Assembly: GCF_010731715.1 (NCBI RefSeq)
Contig: NZ_AP022587.1
Coordinates: 3,100,001-3,164,000 of the forward strand
Origin: Mycobacterium stomatepiae
GTDB lineage: Bacteria; Actinomycetota; Actinomycetes; Mycobacteriales; Mycobacteriaceae
Direction: 5' to 3'
DNA: 64,000 nt
Position 1 is the first letter of the stretch, and each line of letters begins with the position of its first letter. Positions 33,915-42,222 of this stretch are shown here, in pieces. The notes under the pieces were generated by a model. That model saw only the letters and a program-made list of their open reading frames with translations, was not told the origin of the DNA and did no database searches. Both the position numbers and the translations under genes were made by a program.

Positions 33915-35516
33915 ATGAGTGACGATCTGTTGCGCCATCCGACCCATAACGGCCATCTGTTGGTGGGCGCGCTCAAGCGCCACAAGGACCGGCCGGTGCT
34001 GTTCCTCGGCGACACCACGCTGACCGGGGGCCAACTGGCCGAGCGGATCAGCCAGTACACCCAGGCGTTCGAGGCGCTGGGCGCTGGCACCGGTGTCACG
34101 GTGGGGCTGCTGGCGCTGAACCGCCCCGAGGTGCTGATGATCCTGGGCGCCAGTCAAACCCAGGGCTACCGGCGCACCGCGCTGCACCCGCTCGGGTCGC
34201 TCGACGACCACGCCTACGTGCTATCCGACTGCGGTGCCAGCTCGCTGATCGTCGACCCCAACCCGGCGTTCGTCGAGCGCGCGCTGGGACTGCTGGAAAA
34301 GGTCGACTCGCTCAAGCAGATCCTGACGATAGGCCCGGTCCCCCAGGCCCTCGACGGGGTGGCCGTGGACCTCTCGGCCGAGGCGGCCAAGTACGAGCCG
34401 AAGCCGCTGACGGTGGCCGAGCTGCCGCCCGACCACATCGGCGGCATGGCCTATACCGGCGGCACCACCGGCAAGCCCAAGGGCGTGCTGGGGACCACCG
34501 GCAACATCGCCGCCATGACCCAGATTCAGCTCGCCGAATGGGAATGGCCGGAGACCCCGCGATTCCTGATGTGCACCCCGCTGTCGCACGCCGGCGCGGC
34601 CTTCTTCACGCCCACGGTGGTCAAGGGCGGCGAGATGGTCGTGCTGAGCAAGTTCGATCCGGCCGAGGTGCTGAAAACCATTGAAGAGCAGAAGATCACG
34701 GCGACCATGCTGGTGCCCTCAATGCTCTACGCGCTGATGGACCACCCGGATTCGCAGACCCGCGACCTGTCCTCGCTGGAGACCGTCTACTACGGTGCGT
34801 CAGCGATGAACCCGGTGCGGTTGGCCGAAGCGATCCGGCGGTTCGGACCGATCTTCGCGCAGTATTACGGCCAGTCCGAGGCACCGATGGCGATCACCTA
34901 CCTCGCCAAGGGCGATCACGACGAGAAGCGGCTGACGTCGTGCGGACGCCCGACGCTGTTCGCCCGGGTGGCGCTGCTGGGCGAGGACGGCAAGCCGGTG
35001 CCGCAGGGCGAGCCCGGCGAGATCTGCGTCAGCGGACCGCTGCTGGCGGGCGGCTACTGGAATCTTCCGGAGGCGACGGCCGAGACGTTCAGGGACGGCT
35101 GGCTGCACACCGGCGACATGGCCCGCGAGGACGAGGACGGCTTCTACTTCATCGTCGACCGGGTCAAGGACATGATCGTCACCGGCGGTTTCAACGTCTT
35201 CCCCCGTGAGGTCGAGGACGTCATCGCCGAGCACGCCGCCGTCGCGCAGGTGTGCGTGGTCGGAGCGCCGGACGACAAGTGGGGCGAGGCCGTCACCGCG
35301 GTGGTGGTGCTGCGCGCCGACGCCGCGACCGACGACGCCGCGATAGAGAAGATGACCGCCGAGATTCGGGCCGCGGTCAAGGAGCGCAAGGGCTCGGTGC
35401 AATCACCCAAGCGCATCGAGATCGTCGACGCGCTGCCCTTGACCGGGCTCGGCAAGCCGGACAAGAAGGCCGTCCGGGCGCGATTCTGGGAAGGCGCCGG
35501 GCGCTCCGTCGGCTGA
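33915..35516 (+). CDS. fadD8: Acyl-CoA synthetase FadD8
   Basis: A 533-residue adenylate-forming acyl-CoA ligase that activates a carboxylic acid with ATP and CoA. The P-loop YTGGTTGKPKG, the YGQSE motif, HTGDMAREDEDGF, the hinge VDRVKDMIVTGGFNVFPREVEDVI and the C-terminal Lys in GLGKPDKKAV are all present. It matches Rv0551c. The acyl substrate is not known. It is divergent from the amidohydrolase, and a KstR-like site in its promoter would link it to sterol or fatty acid catabolism. Confidence 0.93.
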   Translation: MSDDLLRHPTHNGHLLVGALKRHKDRPVLFLGDTTLTGGQLAERISQYTQAFEALGAGTGVTVGLLALNRPEVLMILGASQTQGYRRTALHPLGSLDDHAYVLSDCGASSLIVDPNPAFVERALGLLEKVDSLKQILTIGPVPQALDGVAVDLSAEAAKYEPKPLTVAELPPDHIGGMAYTGGTTGKPKGVLGTTGNIAAMTQIQLAEWEWPETPRFLMCTPLSHAGAAFFTPTVVKGGEMVVLSKFDPAEVLKTIEEQKITATMLVPSMLYALMDHPDSQTRDLSSLETVYYGASAMNPVRLAEAIRRFGPIFAQYYGQSEAPMAITYLAKGDHDEKRLTSCGRPTLFARVALLGEDGKPVPQGEPGEICVSGPLLAGGYWNLPEATAETFRDGWLHTGDMAREDEDGFYFIVDRVKDMIVTGGFNVFPREVEDVIAEHAAVAQVCVVGAPDDKWGEAVTAVVVLRADAATDDAAIEKMTAEIRAAVKERKGSVQSPKRIEIVDALPLTGLGKPDKKAVRARFWEGAGRSVG

Positions 35517-35546
35517 GTCTTCGCGCCGAGCGCCCGGCCGCGCGCC

Positions 35547-36440
35547 CTACCGGTGATCGGCCCGACGGGCGATCACCTGACCGGCGAAGTCGAGCATCTG
35601 GTCGAGGCTGGGGAACATCGCGAAGGCATCCACGAGCGCCTCATCAGCACCGGACCCGGCGAGGCGCTCGAGCCGGCCGACAACTGACTCAACGGACGTG
35701 CCCGGTTCAAGATTGATCCGCATGGCCGTCTTCAGCGCGTCCGGATCGCGGCCGGCGTCCTGCGCCGCGCGGCGCGCAATCGACCACAGGTGGTCGGTCA
35801 CCTCGTCCTGCAACCCCTCGACACCGAGCCAGCCGGTGCCGCTGCGGCCGACCCGGCGCATCGCGGCCTCGCTGACACCGCCGATCCAGACGGGCGGACC
35901 GCCAGCCTGAACCGGGCGCAGGTCGGCGTGGACCGGCGGCAGCGAGAAGAACTCGCTCTTCCAGGACACCCGGGTGGTCGTCCACCACTCGTGCAGAAAC
36001 GCCAGCAGGTCATCGAGCATCCGCCCGCGCCGGTGCCAGTCCGCGCTACGGGCGATGTCGTGCTCGTCCTTCATCCACCCGATTCCCACGCCGACGTCGA
36101 GGCGGCCCTCGCTGAGCACGTCGAGCGTGGTCAGCAGCCGGGCCAGGTGCACCGGCTCGTAGTAGAACGTGCTGAGCGTGCTGGCGTTCAGCCGCACCCT
36201 GCTGGTCGCCGTCGCGGCCACGGTCCACAGCAACACCGGATCGAGGTAGCGGGTCATCTGCGGCGGGTACGGCTGCTCTTTCCCCGGGTAGGTGCTGCGC
36301 ATCTCGACCGGCGTGACCAGGCGATCGCCAACCCACAGCGTGTCGTAGCCGAGGTCCTCGAGTGCACGGCAGAACTCGCTCAGACCAGCGGCGCTGGTGA
36401 TGGCGGGCCCGACTATCGGGAGTGCGAAACCAAGCTTCAC
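35547..36440 (-). CDS. LLM-class F420-dependent oxidoreductase
   Basis: A 297-residue luciferase-like oxidoreductase of the F420 type (LGYDTLWVGDRLVTPV, STFYYEPVHLARLLTTLDVLSEGRLDVGVGIGWMKDEH, PPVWIGGVSEAAMRRV). These enzymes transfer hydride between reduced F420 and small organic substrates. It lies 74 bases downstream of an NAD(P)/F420 oxidoreductase-like gene on the same strand, and a TCAACC half-site of the neighbouring MarR operator appears at 36471-36476. The pair could form an F420 redox module. No counterpart occurs here in H37Rv. Confidence 0.88.
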   Translation of the reverse strand: MKLGFALPIVGPAITSAAGLSEFCRALEDLGYDTLWVGDRLVTPVEMRSTYPGKEQPYPPQMTRYLDPVLLWTVAATATSRVRLNASTLSTFYYEPVHLARLLTTLDVLSEGRLDVGVGIGWMKDEHDIARSADWHRRGRMLDDLLAFLHEWWTTTRVSWKSEFFSLPPVHADLRPVQAGGPPVWIGGVSEAAMRRVGRSGTGWLGVEGLQDEVTDHLWSIARRAAQDAGRDPDALKTAMRINLEPGTSVESVVGRLERLAGSGADEALVDAFAMFPSLDQMLDFAGQVIARRADHR

Positions 36441-36514
36441 GGCGAGAGCCTTCTCTTTCTCGATGATCGATCAACCATCATTTGGGGGTGCACGGCACCA
36501 GACGGCGCCGCGGC

Positions 36515-37138
36515 TCAGCCGGGAACGCTGGCGCTGAGAGCAAAGTCGAAGTTCCCCACCCCGTGGCGGGCGAGGCCCATCACGACCAGGCCGGTTCTTT
36601 CGAGCCAGTGCGCCATGTTCAATCCGCCGACGTCGAGCGGGCGCAGCTCGAGGCTCTCGACGAACTGCGCCACGGCCGCCTTGGCGCGCGCGTCGTCGCC
36701 GGCGATGAAGACGTCGAGCGTCCGGCCCTGGGCCAGGACGGCGCCGAAGATGGTGTTGAAGGCCTTCACCACGCTGGCGCTGGCCGGGGCCACCTTGGCG
36801 ACTTCCCTAGCGATCGAGGTGTCATCGGGGATCGCTAGCCCGTCGGCCGCGGAATTGAAGGGGTTGCTGATGTCGACGATGACCTTGCCCGCGAGGGCGT
36901 CTCCATACTGGTCGACGACCGGAACGACGTTGGCGTACAACACGGAAATGATGACGATGTCCCCGGCCGGAACGGCGCCGAACTCGCCCGTCGTGACGCC
37001 GCCGCCAAGAGCGTTGGCCAAGTCAGCGGCCTTGGCCTGATCGCGACCGATGACCTCGACGGTGTTGCCGCCCGCTACCGCTAGCGCTCCGATAGCGCGG
37101 GCCATGTTCCCGGTGCCGATGATGCTGATGCTGCTCAT
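36515..37138 (-). CDS. NADPH-dependent F420 reductase-like protein
   Basis: A 207-residue Rossmann protein of the F420H2:NADP oxidoreductase-like group (SIIGTGNMARAIGALAVAGGNTVEVIGRD, DIVIISVLYANVVPVV, VIVDISNPFNS, VVKAFNTIF). True members shuttle hydride between NADPH and F420; related proteins act on other substrates, so the exact reaction is unsure. It is divergent from a MarR gene with two palindromes between, and is followed by an F420-type LLM gene. Together they suggest a MarR-controlled F420 redox unit. Confidence 0.82.
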   Translation of the reverse strand: MSSISIIGTGNMARAIGALAVAGGNTVEVIGRDQAKAADLANALGGGVTTGEFGAVPAGDIVIISVLYANVVPVVDQYGDALAGKVIVDISNPFNSAADGLAIPDDTSIAREVAKVAPASASVVKAFNTIFGAVLAQGRTLDVFIAGDDARAKAAVAQFVESLELRPLDVGGLNMAHWLERTGLVVMGLARHGVGNFDFALSASVPG

Positions 37139-37167
37139 GAGGTGTCCTAACTCGACTGACTATCGAA

Positions 37168-37212
37168 AAGGTTGACTACTCAACCTTATGCACAGTTTGT
37201 TGATGAGTCAAC
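37168..37212. promoter_or_regulatory. Two MarR-type palindromes
   Basis: AAGGTTGA-CTAC-TCAACCTT (37168-37187) is a perfect 8-bp-arm palindrome, and GTTGA-TGAG-TCAAC (37199-37212) repeats the same half-site and 4-base spacer 28 bases further on. They lie in the divergent gap between the F420 reductase-like gene and the MarR gene, a typical dual-site autorepressor layout. Confidence 0.7.
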
Positions 37213-37234
37213 CAAATGGGTAGCATGGCGACTG

Positions 37235-37723
37235 ATGGAACCGAACTGGCTGAACTCCCGCGAAGACCACGCCTGGCGGGCCTTCATGCACGCGCATCAT
37301 CAGCTCGAGGTGCACTTGAACCGGGGCCTGCAGGGATCGGGGCTGTCCGGGGCCGACTACGAGATCCTCGCGGTGCTCTCGGGCCACGACGGAGACCGCA
37401 TGCCCGCCCGCGACCTGTGCAACACGCTGGGCTGGGAGAAGAGTCGCGTCTCCCACCAGGTGCGACGGATGCAGGAGGACGGGCTGATCTGCCGCGAGCC
37501 CAACCCCGACGATGCCCGTAGCACGATGGTCTGCCTGCTGCCGGCCGGCCGCGCCGCGATCGAGAAGGCGGCGCCCGGGCACGTGGCGGATGTCCGCCGG
37601 AACTTCATCGATCTGTTCACCCCGGCTGAGCTCGACACACTCGCCTCCCTCAATGAGCGAGTCCTGCGCCACCTGGCCGACGACGGCGACTCCCCCGCCG
37701 GAGACGAGCCCGCCGTCGGTTAA
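37235..37723 (+). CDS. MarR-family regulator
   Basis: A 162-residue winged-helix regulator (LSGADYEILAVL, MPARDLCNTLGWEKSRVSHQVRRMQEDGLICREPNPDDARSTMVCLLPAGRAA) typical of MarR proteins that respond to phenolics or oxidants. ATG 37235 was chosen over a GTG/ATG at 37172 because the latter would lie inside the operator. It probably represses itself and the divergent F420 reductase-like/LLM pair. Its stop abuts the end of the converging TetR gene with no gap. Confidence 0.9.
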   Translation: MEPNWLNSREDHAWRAFMHAHHQLEVHLNRGLQGSGLSGADYEILAVLSGHDGDRMPARDLCNTLGWEKSRVSHQVRRMQEDGLICREPNPDDARSTMVCLLPAGRAAIEKAAPGHVADVRRNFIDLFTPAELDTLASLNERVLRHLADDGDSPAGDEPAVG

Positions 37724-38272
37724 CTAGCCAGCGGCGATTCCGGCGAGCAGCAAGTCGAGCATGCGGCCGGTCTGTTCGGGCGAGCTGCTGGCCAGGAAGA
37801 TGCCGATCAGGCTGGACACCACATCTTCGGCCTGCACGTCGGAGCGCAGGCTGCCGTCCCGGACGCCTGCTTGCAGGAGCGTGTCGGTGGTGGCAACGAT
37901 GCGCGCGTGCATCTGATTGACCTGCACGGCGCCCGACTCGATCATCGCCCGCAGCGAGTCGGCCATCCCCTTCTTGGCGGCGACGAAGGCCGCGTAGCGA
38001 TCCATCCAGCGCCGCAGCGCGACTTTCGGCGGATGCCCCTCCAGGAGTCGATCGGCCGCCGCGACCACCTCGGCGAGCTCGGCTCGGTACACGGCCTCGA
38101 TCAGCAGCTCCCGGCTCGGGAAGTGCCGATACAACGTGCCGATACCGACGCCGGCCTCGCGGGCGATCGCTTCGAGCGAGACCGGCCGACCGGCGGCACC
38201 GAACGCGGCGGCCGCCACCTCGAGGAGCTTGTCGCGATTCCGGCGCGCGTCGGACCGGGTCGGTTCAGCCAA
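37724..38272 (-). CDS. TetR-family repressor
   Basis: A 182-residue TetR protein (VSLEAIAREAGVGIGTLYRHFPSRELLIEAVYRAEL) with the helical sensor domain. The start is TTG 38272, with GGAGG upstream on the minus strand inside a palindrome (38274-38287). It is divergent from an aldo-keto reductase gene with a second copy of the palindrome between, so it likely controls both. The GIGTLYRHFP signature is typical of regulators of redox and catabolic enzymes. Confidence 0.9.
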   Translation of the reverse strand: MAEPTRSDARRNRDKLLEVAAAAFGAAGRPVSLEAIAREAGVGIGTLYRHFPSRELLIEAVYRAELAEVVAAADRLLEGHPPKVALRRWMDRYAAFVAAKKGMADSLRAMIESGAVQVNQMHARIVATTDTLLQAGVRDGSLRSDVQAEDVVSSLIGIFLASSSPEQTGRMLDLLLAGIAAG

Positions 38273-38273
38273 G

Positions 38274-38323
38274 CGGAGGCACCTCCGTTTCTGTTACGCT
38301 CAAGAAAGCGGAGGCTCCTCCGC
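38274..38323. promoter_or_regulatory. Paired TetR operators GGAGG-CA/CT-CCTCC
   Basis: CGGAGG-CA-CCTCCG (38274-38287) and GCGGAGG-CT-CCTCCGC (38308-38323) are perfect palindromes of one type, 35 bases apart, in the gap between the TetR and aldo-keto reductase genes. The first begins 1 base from the TetR start codon and contains that gene's own GGAGG ribosome site. Confidence 0.65.
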
Positions 38324-38349
38324 ATTCCTTCCAGTGTGACGGGAGCACC

Positions 38350-39273
38350 ATGACTGATCAAGCTCACCCCGGCGGCGCCGGCCTTATCGGCACCAACACG
38401 GTCGCCCGTGTCAGTTACGGCGCCATGCAGCTGTTCGAGGACACATCGGCCACCGATGCGGCCGCGCTGCTGCGCCGAGCCGTCGAACTCGGCGTCAACC
38501 ACATCGACACCGCGTCGTTCTACGGCCCCGGCGAGGTCAACCGCCGCATCCGCGCGGCGCTGGCCCCCTACCCGGACGACCTCGTCATCGTCAGCAAGGT
38601 CGGCGCGCGGTGGACGGGCGAACAACCGATACCCCTGGCCGCCGCGCAGCAGCCCGCCGAGTTGCGCGCCGCGGTCGAGGACGACCTCCACCAACTCGGC
38701 CTCGAGCGCATTCCGGTGGTGAATCTGCGGCGGATGGACCTCGGGCCCGGCCTGGCCCCCGCGGGCGACCAAATCGTCGACCTCGACGACCAGCTCGCCG
38801 AGATGATCGCGCTGCGCGACGAGGGCAAGATCGGCGCGATCGGCGTGAGCGCCGTACCGCTCGAAGTGTTGCGCCGGGCGCTGCCTGCCGGGATCGTCTG
38901 CGTGCAGAACGCCTACAGCCTGCTGGATCGTTCACAAGAAGAGATGCTCGAGCTCTGCATCGCCGAAGGTATCGCCTGGGTGCCCTTCTTCCCGCTCGGG
39001 TCGTCGCTTCCGGCTTTCCCGAAGGTGGCCGACGACCCCGTCGTGCTCGACATCGCCGGCGAACTCGGCGCGACACCCGCACAGGTGGGACTGGCGTGGG
39101 TGTTGGCGCACGCGCCGAATACGTTGCTGATTCCCGGTACCCGGTCGATCGCACACCTCGAGGAGAACATCGGCGCCGCGGAAGTCGCGCTGAGTGCCGA
39201 CGCGCTGGCCCGGCTGGACGCTGTCGGTATACGGCAGGGACACGCCCACGGAGTAGAACCCTTCCTGAAGTAA
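38350..39273 (+). CDS. Aldo-keto reductase-like protein lacking the catalytic His
   Basis: A 307-residue AKR barrel. Asp and Tyr are in HIDTASFYGPGEVN and Lys in IVSKVGARW, but the usual His of the LHRxD segment is Arg here (VVNLRRMD). This is seen in pyridoxal-reductase-like AKRs, so it may still be active. The C-terminal cofactor region (LIPGTRSIAHLEENIGAAEVAL) is intact. ATG 38350 follows GGGAG. Controlled in all likelihood by the divergent TetR; a Ddn-like gene follows 10 bases later and probably belongs to the same operon. Confidence 0.85.
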   Translation: MTDQAHPGGAGLIGTNTVARVSYGAMQLFEDTSATDAAALLRRAVELGVNHIDTASFYGPGEVNRRIRAALAPYPDDLVIVSKVGARWTGEQPIPLAAAQQPAELRAAVEDDLHQLGLERIPVVNLRRMDLGPGLAPAGDQIVDLDDQLAEMIALRDEGKIGAIGVSAVPLEVLRRALPAGIVCVQNAYSLLDRSQEEMLELCIAEGIAWVPFFPLGSSLPAFPKVADDPVVLDIAGELGATPAQVGLAWVLAHAPNTLLIPGTRSIAHLEENIGAAEVALSADALARLDAVGIRQGHAHGVEPFLK

Positions 39274-39283
39274 CGTCGCTGGT

Positions 39284-39739
39284 ATGGCCAGTGGCAAACC
39301 GATCAAGCCGCCGTGGTGGCTGAAACCGGCGAACAAACTCTTCATCCAGATGTCGCGGCTGGGAATGAGTTTCGGCGGCGAGAGCCCCGTGGTGCTGACG
39401 GTGGCGGGACGCAAGTCGGGACGCGAGCGCGCGACACCGGTGACGCCGATGACCGTCGGCGGCAAACAGTACGTCGTCGCTGGATTTCCCGGCGCCGACT
39501 GGGTGGCCAATGCGCGGGCCGCCGGTCAGGCGATCGTGGCCCGCGGCCGCCACGCCCAGCGGGTACGGATGGTGGAGTTGTCCGCGGCGGACGCGCGACC
39601 GATTCTGCGGGTGTTCCCCGAAGAGGTTCCCACGGGTGTGGGATTCATGAAGCGGGCCGGACTCGTCACCGAGGGCAGTCCCGACGAGTTCGAGCGTCTG
39701 GCGGGCCGCTGCGCGGTATTCCGCTTGGACCCGGTCTAG
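39284..39739 (+). CDS. Deazaflavin (F420)-dependent nitroreductase/quinone reductase family protein
   Basis: A 151-residue split-barrel protein of the Ddn family (PVVLTVAGRKSGRERATPVTPM, GADWVANARAAGQAIV). Ddn itself uses reduced F420 to reduce menaquinone and activates nitroimidazole drugs; other members act on diverse substrates. It lies between an AKR gene and menB, with menB 13 bases downstream, so it is probably cotranscribed into menB. The physical link to menaquinone genes fits a quinone role but is not proof. Confidence 0.85.
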   Translation: MASGKPIKPPWWLKPANKLFIQMSRLGMSFGGESPVVLTVAGRKSGRERATPVTPMTVGGKQYVVAGFPGADWVANARAAGQAIVARGRHAQRVRMVELSAADARPILRVFPEEVPTGVGFMKRAGLVTEGSPDEFERLAGRCAVFRLDPV

Positions 39740-39752
39740 GAGTTGAATAGCC

Positions 39753-40655
39753 TTGAGTAACAACCCATTTGATGCGCAGGCGTGGCGGCCCGTCGACGGT
39801 TTCGGTGACCTGACCGACATCACCTATCACCGCCACGTCGACGACGCCACGGTGCGCGTCGCGTTCGACCGCCCGGAAGTGCGCAACGCGTTTCGGCCGC
39901 ACACCGTCGACGAGCTGTACCGGGTGCTCGACCACGCCCGGATGTCTCCCGACGTCGGCGTGGTGCTGCTGACCGGCAACGGTCCGTCCCCGAAGGACGG
40001 CGGCTGGGCGTTTTGCTCGGGTGGCGATCAGCGCATCCGCGGCCGCAGCGGCTATCAGTACGCCTCCGGTGAGACCGCCGACACCGTCGACGCCGCCCGC
40101 GCCGGCCGGCTGCACATCCTCGAGGTGCAGCGGCTGATCCGCTTCATGCCCAAGGTGGTGATCTGTCTGGTCAACGGCTGGGCCGCCGGCGGCGGACACA
40201 GCCTGCACGTGGTTTGCGACCTCACCCTGGCCAGCCGCGAGCACGCCCGCTTCAAGCAGACCGACGCCGACGTCGGCAGCTTCGACGGTGGCTACGGCAG
40301 CGCGTATCTGGCCCGTCAGGTCGGCCAGAAGTTCGCCCGGGAGATCTTCTTCCTGGGCCGCCCGTACACCGCCGAGCAGATGCACCACATGGGTGCGGTC
40401 AACCAGGTTGTCGACCACGCCGACTTGGAGAAGGTCGCCATCGAGTGGGCTGCCGAGATCAACGCCAAATCCCCACAGGCGCAACGGATGCTCAAGTTCG
40501 CGTTCAACCTGCTGGACGACGGCCTGGTAGGCCAGCAGCTGTTCGCCGGCGAGGCCACCCGGCTGGCCTACATGACCGACGAGGCGGTCGAGGGCCGCGA
40601 CGCGTTCCTGCAGAAGCGCGACCCCGACTGGAGCCCCTTCCCGCGCTATTTCTAA
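39753..40655 (+). CDS. menB: 1,4-Dihydroxy-2-naphthoyl-CoA synthase
   Basis: A 300-residue crotonase-fold enzyme that closes the naphthoquinone ring of OSB-CoA. Visible are the substrate loop FCSGGDQRIRGRSGY, the oxyanion region NGWAAGGGHSLHVVCDL, the catalytic Asp in TDADVGSFDGGYGS and the C-terminal RDPDWSPFPRYF. It matches Rv0548c. TTG 39753 follows GGAG at about 11 bases. A hairpin lies after the stop. Confidence 0.96.
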   Translation: MSNNPFDAQAWRPVDGFGDLTDITYHRHVDDATVRVAFDRPEVRNAFRPHTVDELYRVLDHARMSPDVGVVLLTGNGPSPKDGGWAFCSGGDQRIRGRSGYQYASGETADTVDAARAGRLHILEVQRLIRFMPKVVICLVNGWAAGGGHSLHVVCDLTLASREHARFKQTDADVGSFDGGYGSAYLARQVGQKFAREIFFLGRPYTAEQMHHMGAVNQVVDHADLEKVAIEWAAEINAKSPQAQRMLKFAFNLLDDGLVGQQLFAGEATRLAYMTDEAVEGRDAFLQKRDPDWSPFPRYF

Positions 40656-40690
40656 GCGCCTGAGCATCGAGTCTTGCGGCCCGCGGCCAT

Positions 40691-40747
40691 CGAGGCTGTA
40701 AATCCGCAGTGGAAGTTCGAGTAGCGGGCTGCAGGATTACAGGCTCG
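40691..40747 (+). other. Imperfect hairpin between menB and the SDR gene
   Basis: Bases 40691-40709 (CGAGGCTGTAAATCCGCAG) and 40729-40747 (inverse CGAGCCTGTAATCCTGCAG) pair over about 19 positions with one mismatch and two single-base bulges, around a 19-base loop. It lies 35 bases after menB and ends 8 bases before the -10 of the next gene. No T-tract follows. Confidence 0.55.
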
Positions 40748-40768
40748 GCGAAACTAGACTTCGGGCGT

Positions 40769-41662
40769 GTGAGCAAGAGTCCGATTCGCCGGTTTGCCGA
40801 CCAGATTGTGCTGGCCAGCATGCGGCCACCGATGTCACCGCAGGTGCTGGTCAACCGGCCCCCGATCAAACCGATCGACCTGGACGGCAAGCGGATCCTG
40901 CTGACCGGGGCGTCGTCGGGCATCGGCGAAGCCGGCGCCGAACGCCTGGCCGAGCACGGCGCCACCGTGGTGGTCGTGGCCCGCCGTCAGGACCGCCTCG
41001 ACGCGCTGGCGAAGCGCATCACGTCCGCGGGCGGCACCGCACTGTCGATTCCCTGCGACGTCTCGGACATGGACGCCGTGGACGCATTGGTGGCCGACGT
41101 CGAAGAACGCCTCGGCGGAGTCGACATCCTGATCAACAACGCCGGCCGGTCCATCCGCCGGCCGCTGGGCGAATCGCTGGCGCGTTGGCACGACGTCGAG
41201 CGGACCATGGTGCTCAACTACTACGCGCCGCTGCGGCTCATCCGCGGGTTCGCACCGGGCATGCTGGATCGCGGCGACGGCCACATCATCAACGTCTCGA
41301 CGTGGGGGGTGCTATCGGAGGCCTCTCCGTTGTTCGCGCCCTACAACGCATCCAAGGCGGCGCTGTCGGCGGTGAGCCGCGTCGCCGAAACCGAGTGGGG
41401 CCGACGGGGTGTGCACTCGACGACGCTGTACTACCCGCTGGTTGCCACCCCGATGATCGCGCCGACGAAGGCCTACGACGGGTTGCCGGCGCTGACGCCA
41501 GAAGAAGCCGCCGAGTGGATGGTCACCGCCGCCCGCACCCGGCCGGTGCGGATCGCCCCGCGGATGGCGATCGCGGCCCGCGCACTCGACACCATCGGAC
41601 CGCGCTTGGTGAACACCCTGATGCAGCGGCAAAACCTACAGCCCAACCGGGCCGACAGCTGA
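40769..41662 (+). CDS. Short-chain dehydrogenase, Rv0547c-like
   Basis: A 297-residue SDR with an N-terminal extension of about 35 residues before the cofactor motif LTGASSGIGEAGAERL. NNAGRS, Ser in NVSTWG and YNASK follow. It matches Rv0547c in place. Such proteins oxidise or reduce lipid-like hydroxy or keto groups; the C-terminal basic stretch may bind membranes. GTG 40769 has TAGACT (40755-40760) 8 bases upstream, so it may be leaderless. Confidence 0.88.
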   Translation: MSKSPIRRFADQIVLASMRPPMSPQVLVNRPPIKPIDLDGKRILLTGASSGIGEAGAERLAEHGATVVVVARRQDRLDALAKRITSAGGTALSIPCDVSDMDAVDALVADVEERLGGVDILINNAGRSIRRPLGESLARWHDVERTMVLNYYAPLRLIRGFAPGMLDRGDGHIINVSTWGVLSEASPLFAPYNASKAALSAVSRVAETEWGRRGVHSTTLYYPLVATPMIAPTKAYDGLPALTPEEAAEWMVTAARTRPVRIAPRMAIAARALDTIGPRLVNTLMQRQNLQPNRADS

Positions 41663-41717
41663 ACGGTCCGACATCGCGTTGCGCCTCGCCAGGGTAGCGA
41701 CGTGATAAACACGAGCT

Positions 41718-42125
41718 ATGGAGATCCTGTTCAGCCGGATGCTGCTGCGGCCGGCTGATTATCAGCGCTCGCTGACGTTCTACCGCGACGAGATCGGGCT
41801 GGCCATCTACCGCGATTATGGCGCGGGCACAGTGTTTTTCGCGGGCCAGTCTTTGCTGGAGCTCGCCGGCTGGAGCGACACCGGCCAGTCACACGGACCC
41901 TTCCCCGGCGCGCTGTGGCTGCAGGTTCGCGACATCGAGGCAACCCAGGCCGAATTGACCGGCCGGGGGGTCCCGATTGCTCGCGAGGCGCGACGCGAAC
42001 CATGGGGTTTAAAAGAGATGCACGTCACAGATCCCGATGGCATTACCCTGATCTTCGTCGAGGTCCCGGGTGACCACCCGTTACGCCGCGACACCCGAGA
42101 TGAACAGCAGGGAACGGCTGGTTAA
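41718..42125 (+). CDS. VOC/glyoxalase-fold protein, Rv0546c-like
   Basis: A 135-residue protein with a duplicated beta-alpha-beta VOC fold (RSLTFYRDEIGLAIY; LWLQVRDIEATQAELTGRGV; GLKEMHVTDPDGITLIFVE). Such proteins bind a metal and catalyse lyase, dioxygenase or resistance reactions; the substrate is unknown. TAAACA (41706-41711) is 6 bases before the ATG, again suggesting leaderless translation. It matches Rv0546c in place. Confidence 0.87.
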   Translation: MEILFSRMLLRPADYQRSLTFYRDEIGLAIYRDYGAGTVFFAGQSLLELAGWSDTGQSHGPFPGALWLQVRDIEATQAELTGRGVPIAREARREPWGLKEMHVTDPDGITLIFVEVPGDHPLRRDTRDEQQGTAG

Positions 42126-42222
42126 CTGACAGGTAACATTCGGCGACGAGTCAAGATATACCTGCGATTACCTTCCGTGAGCATTCGACAATTTAATTCC
42201 CCAACCATCAGAATCAGGCGCT

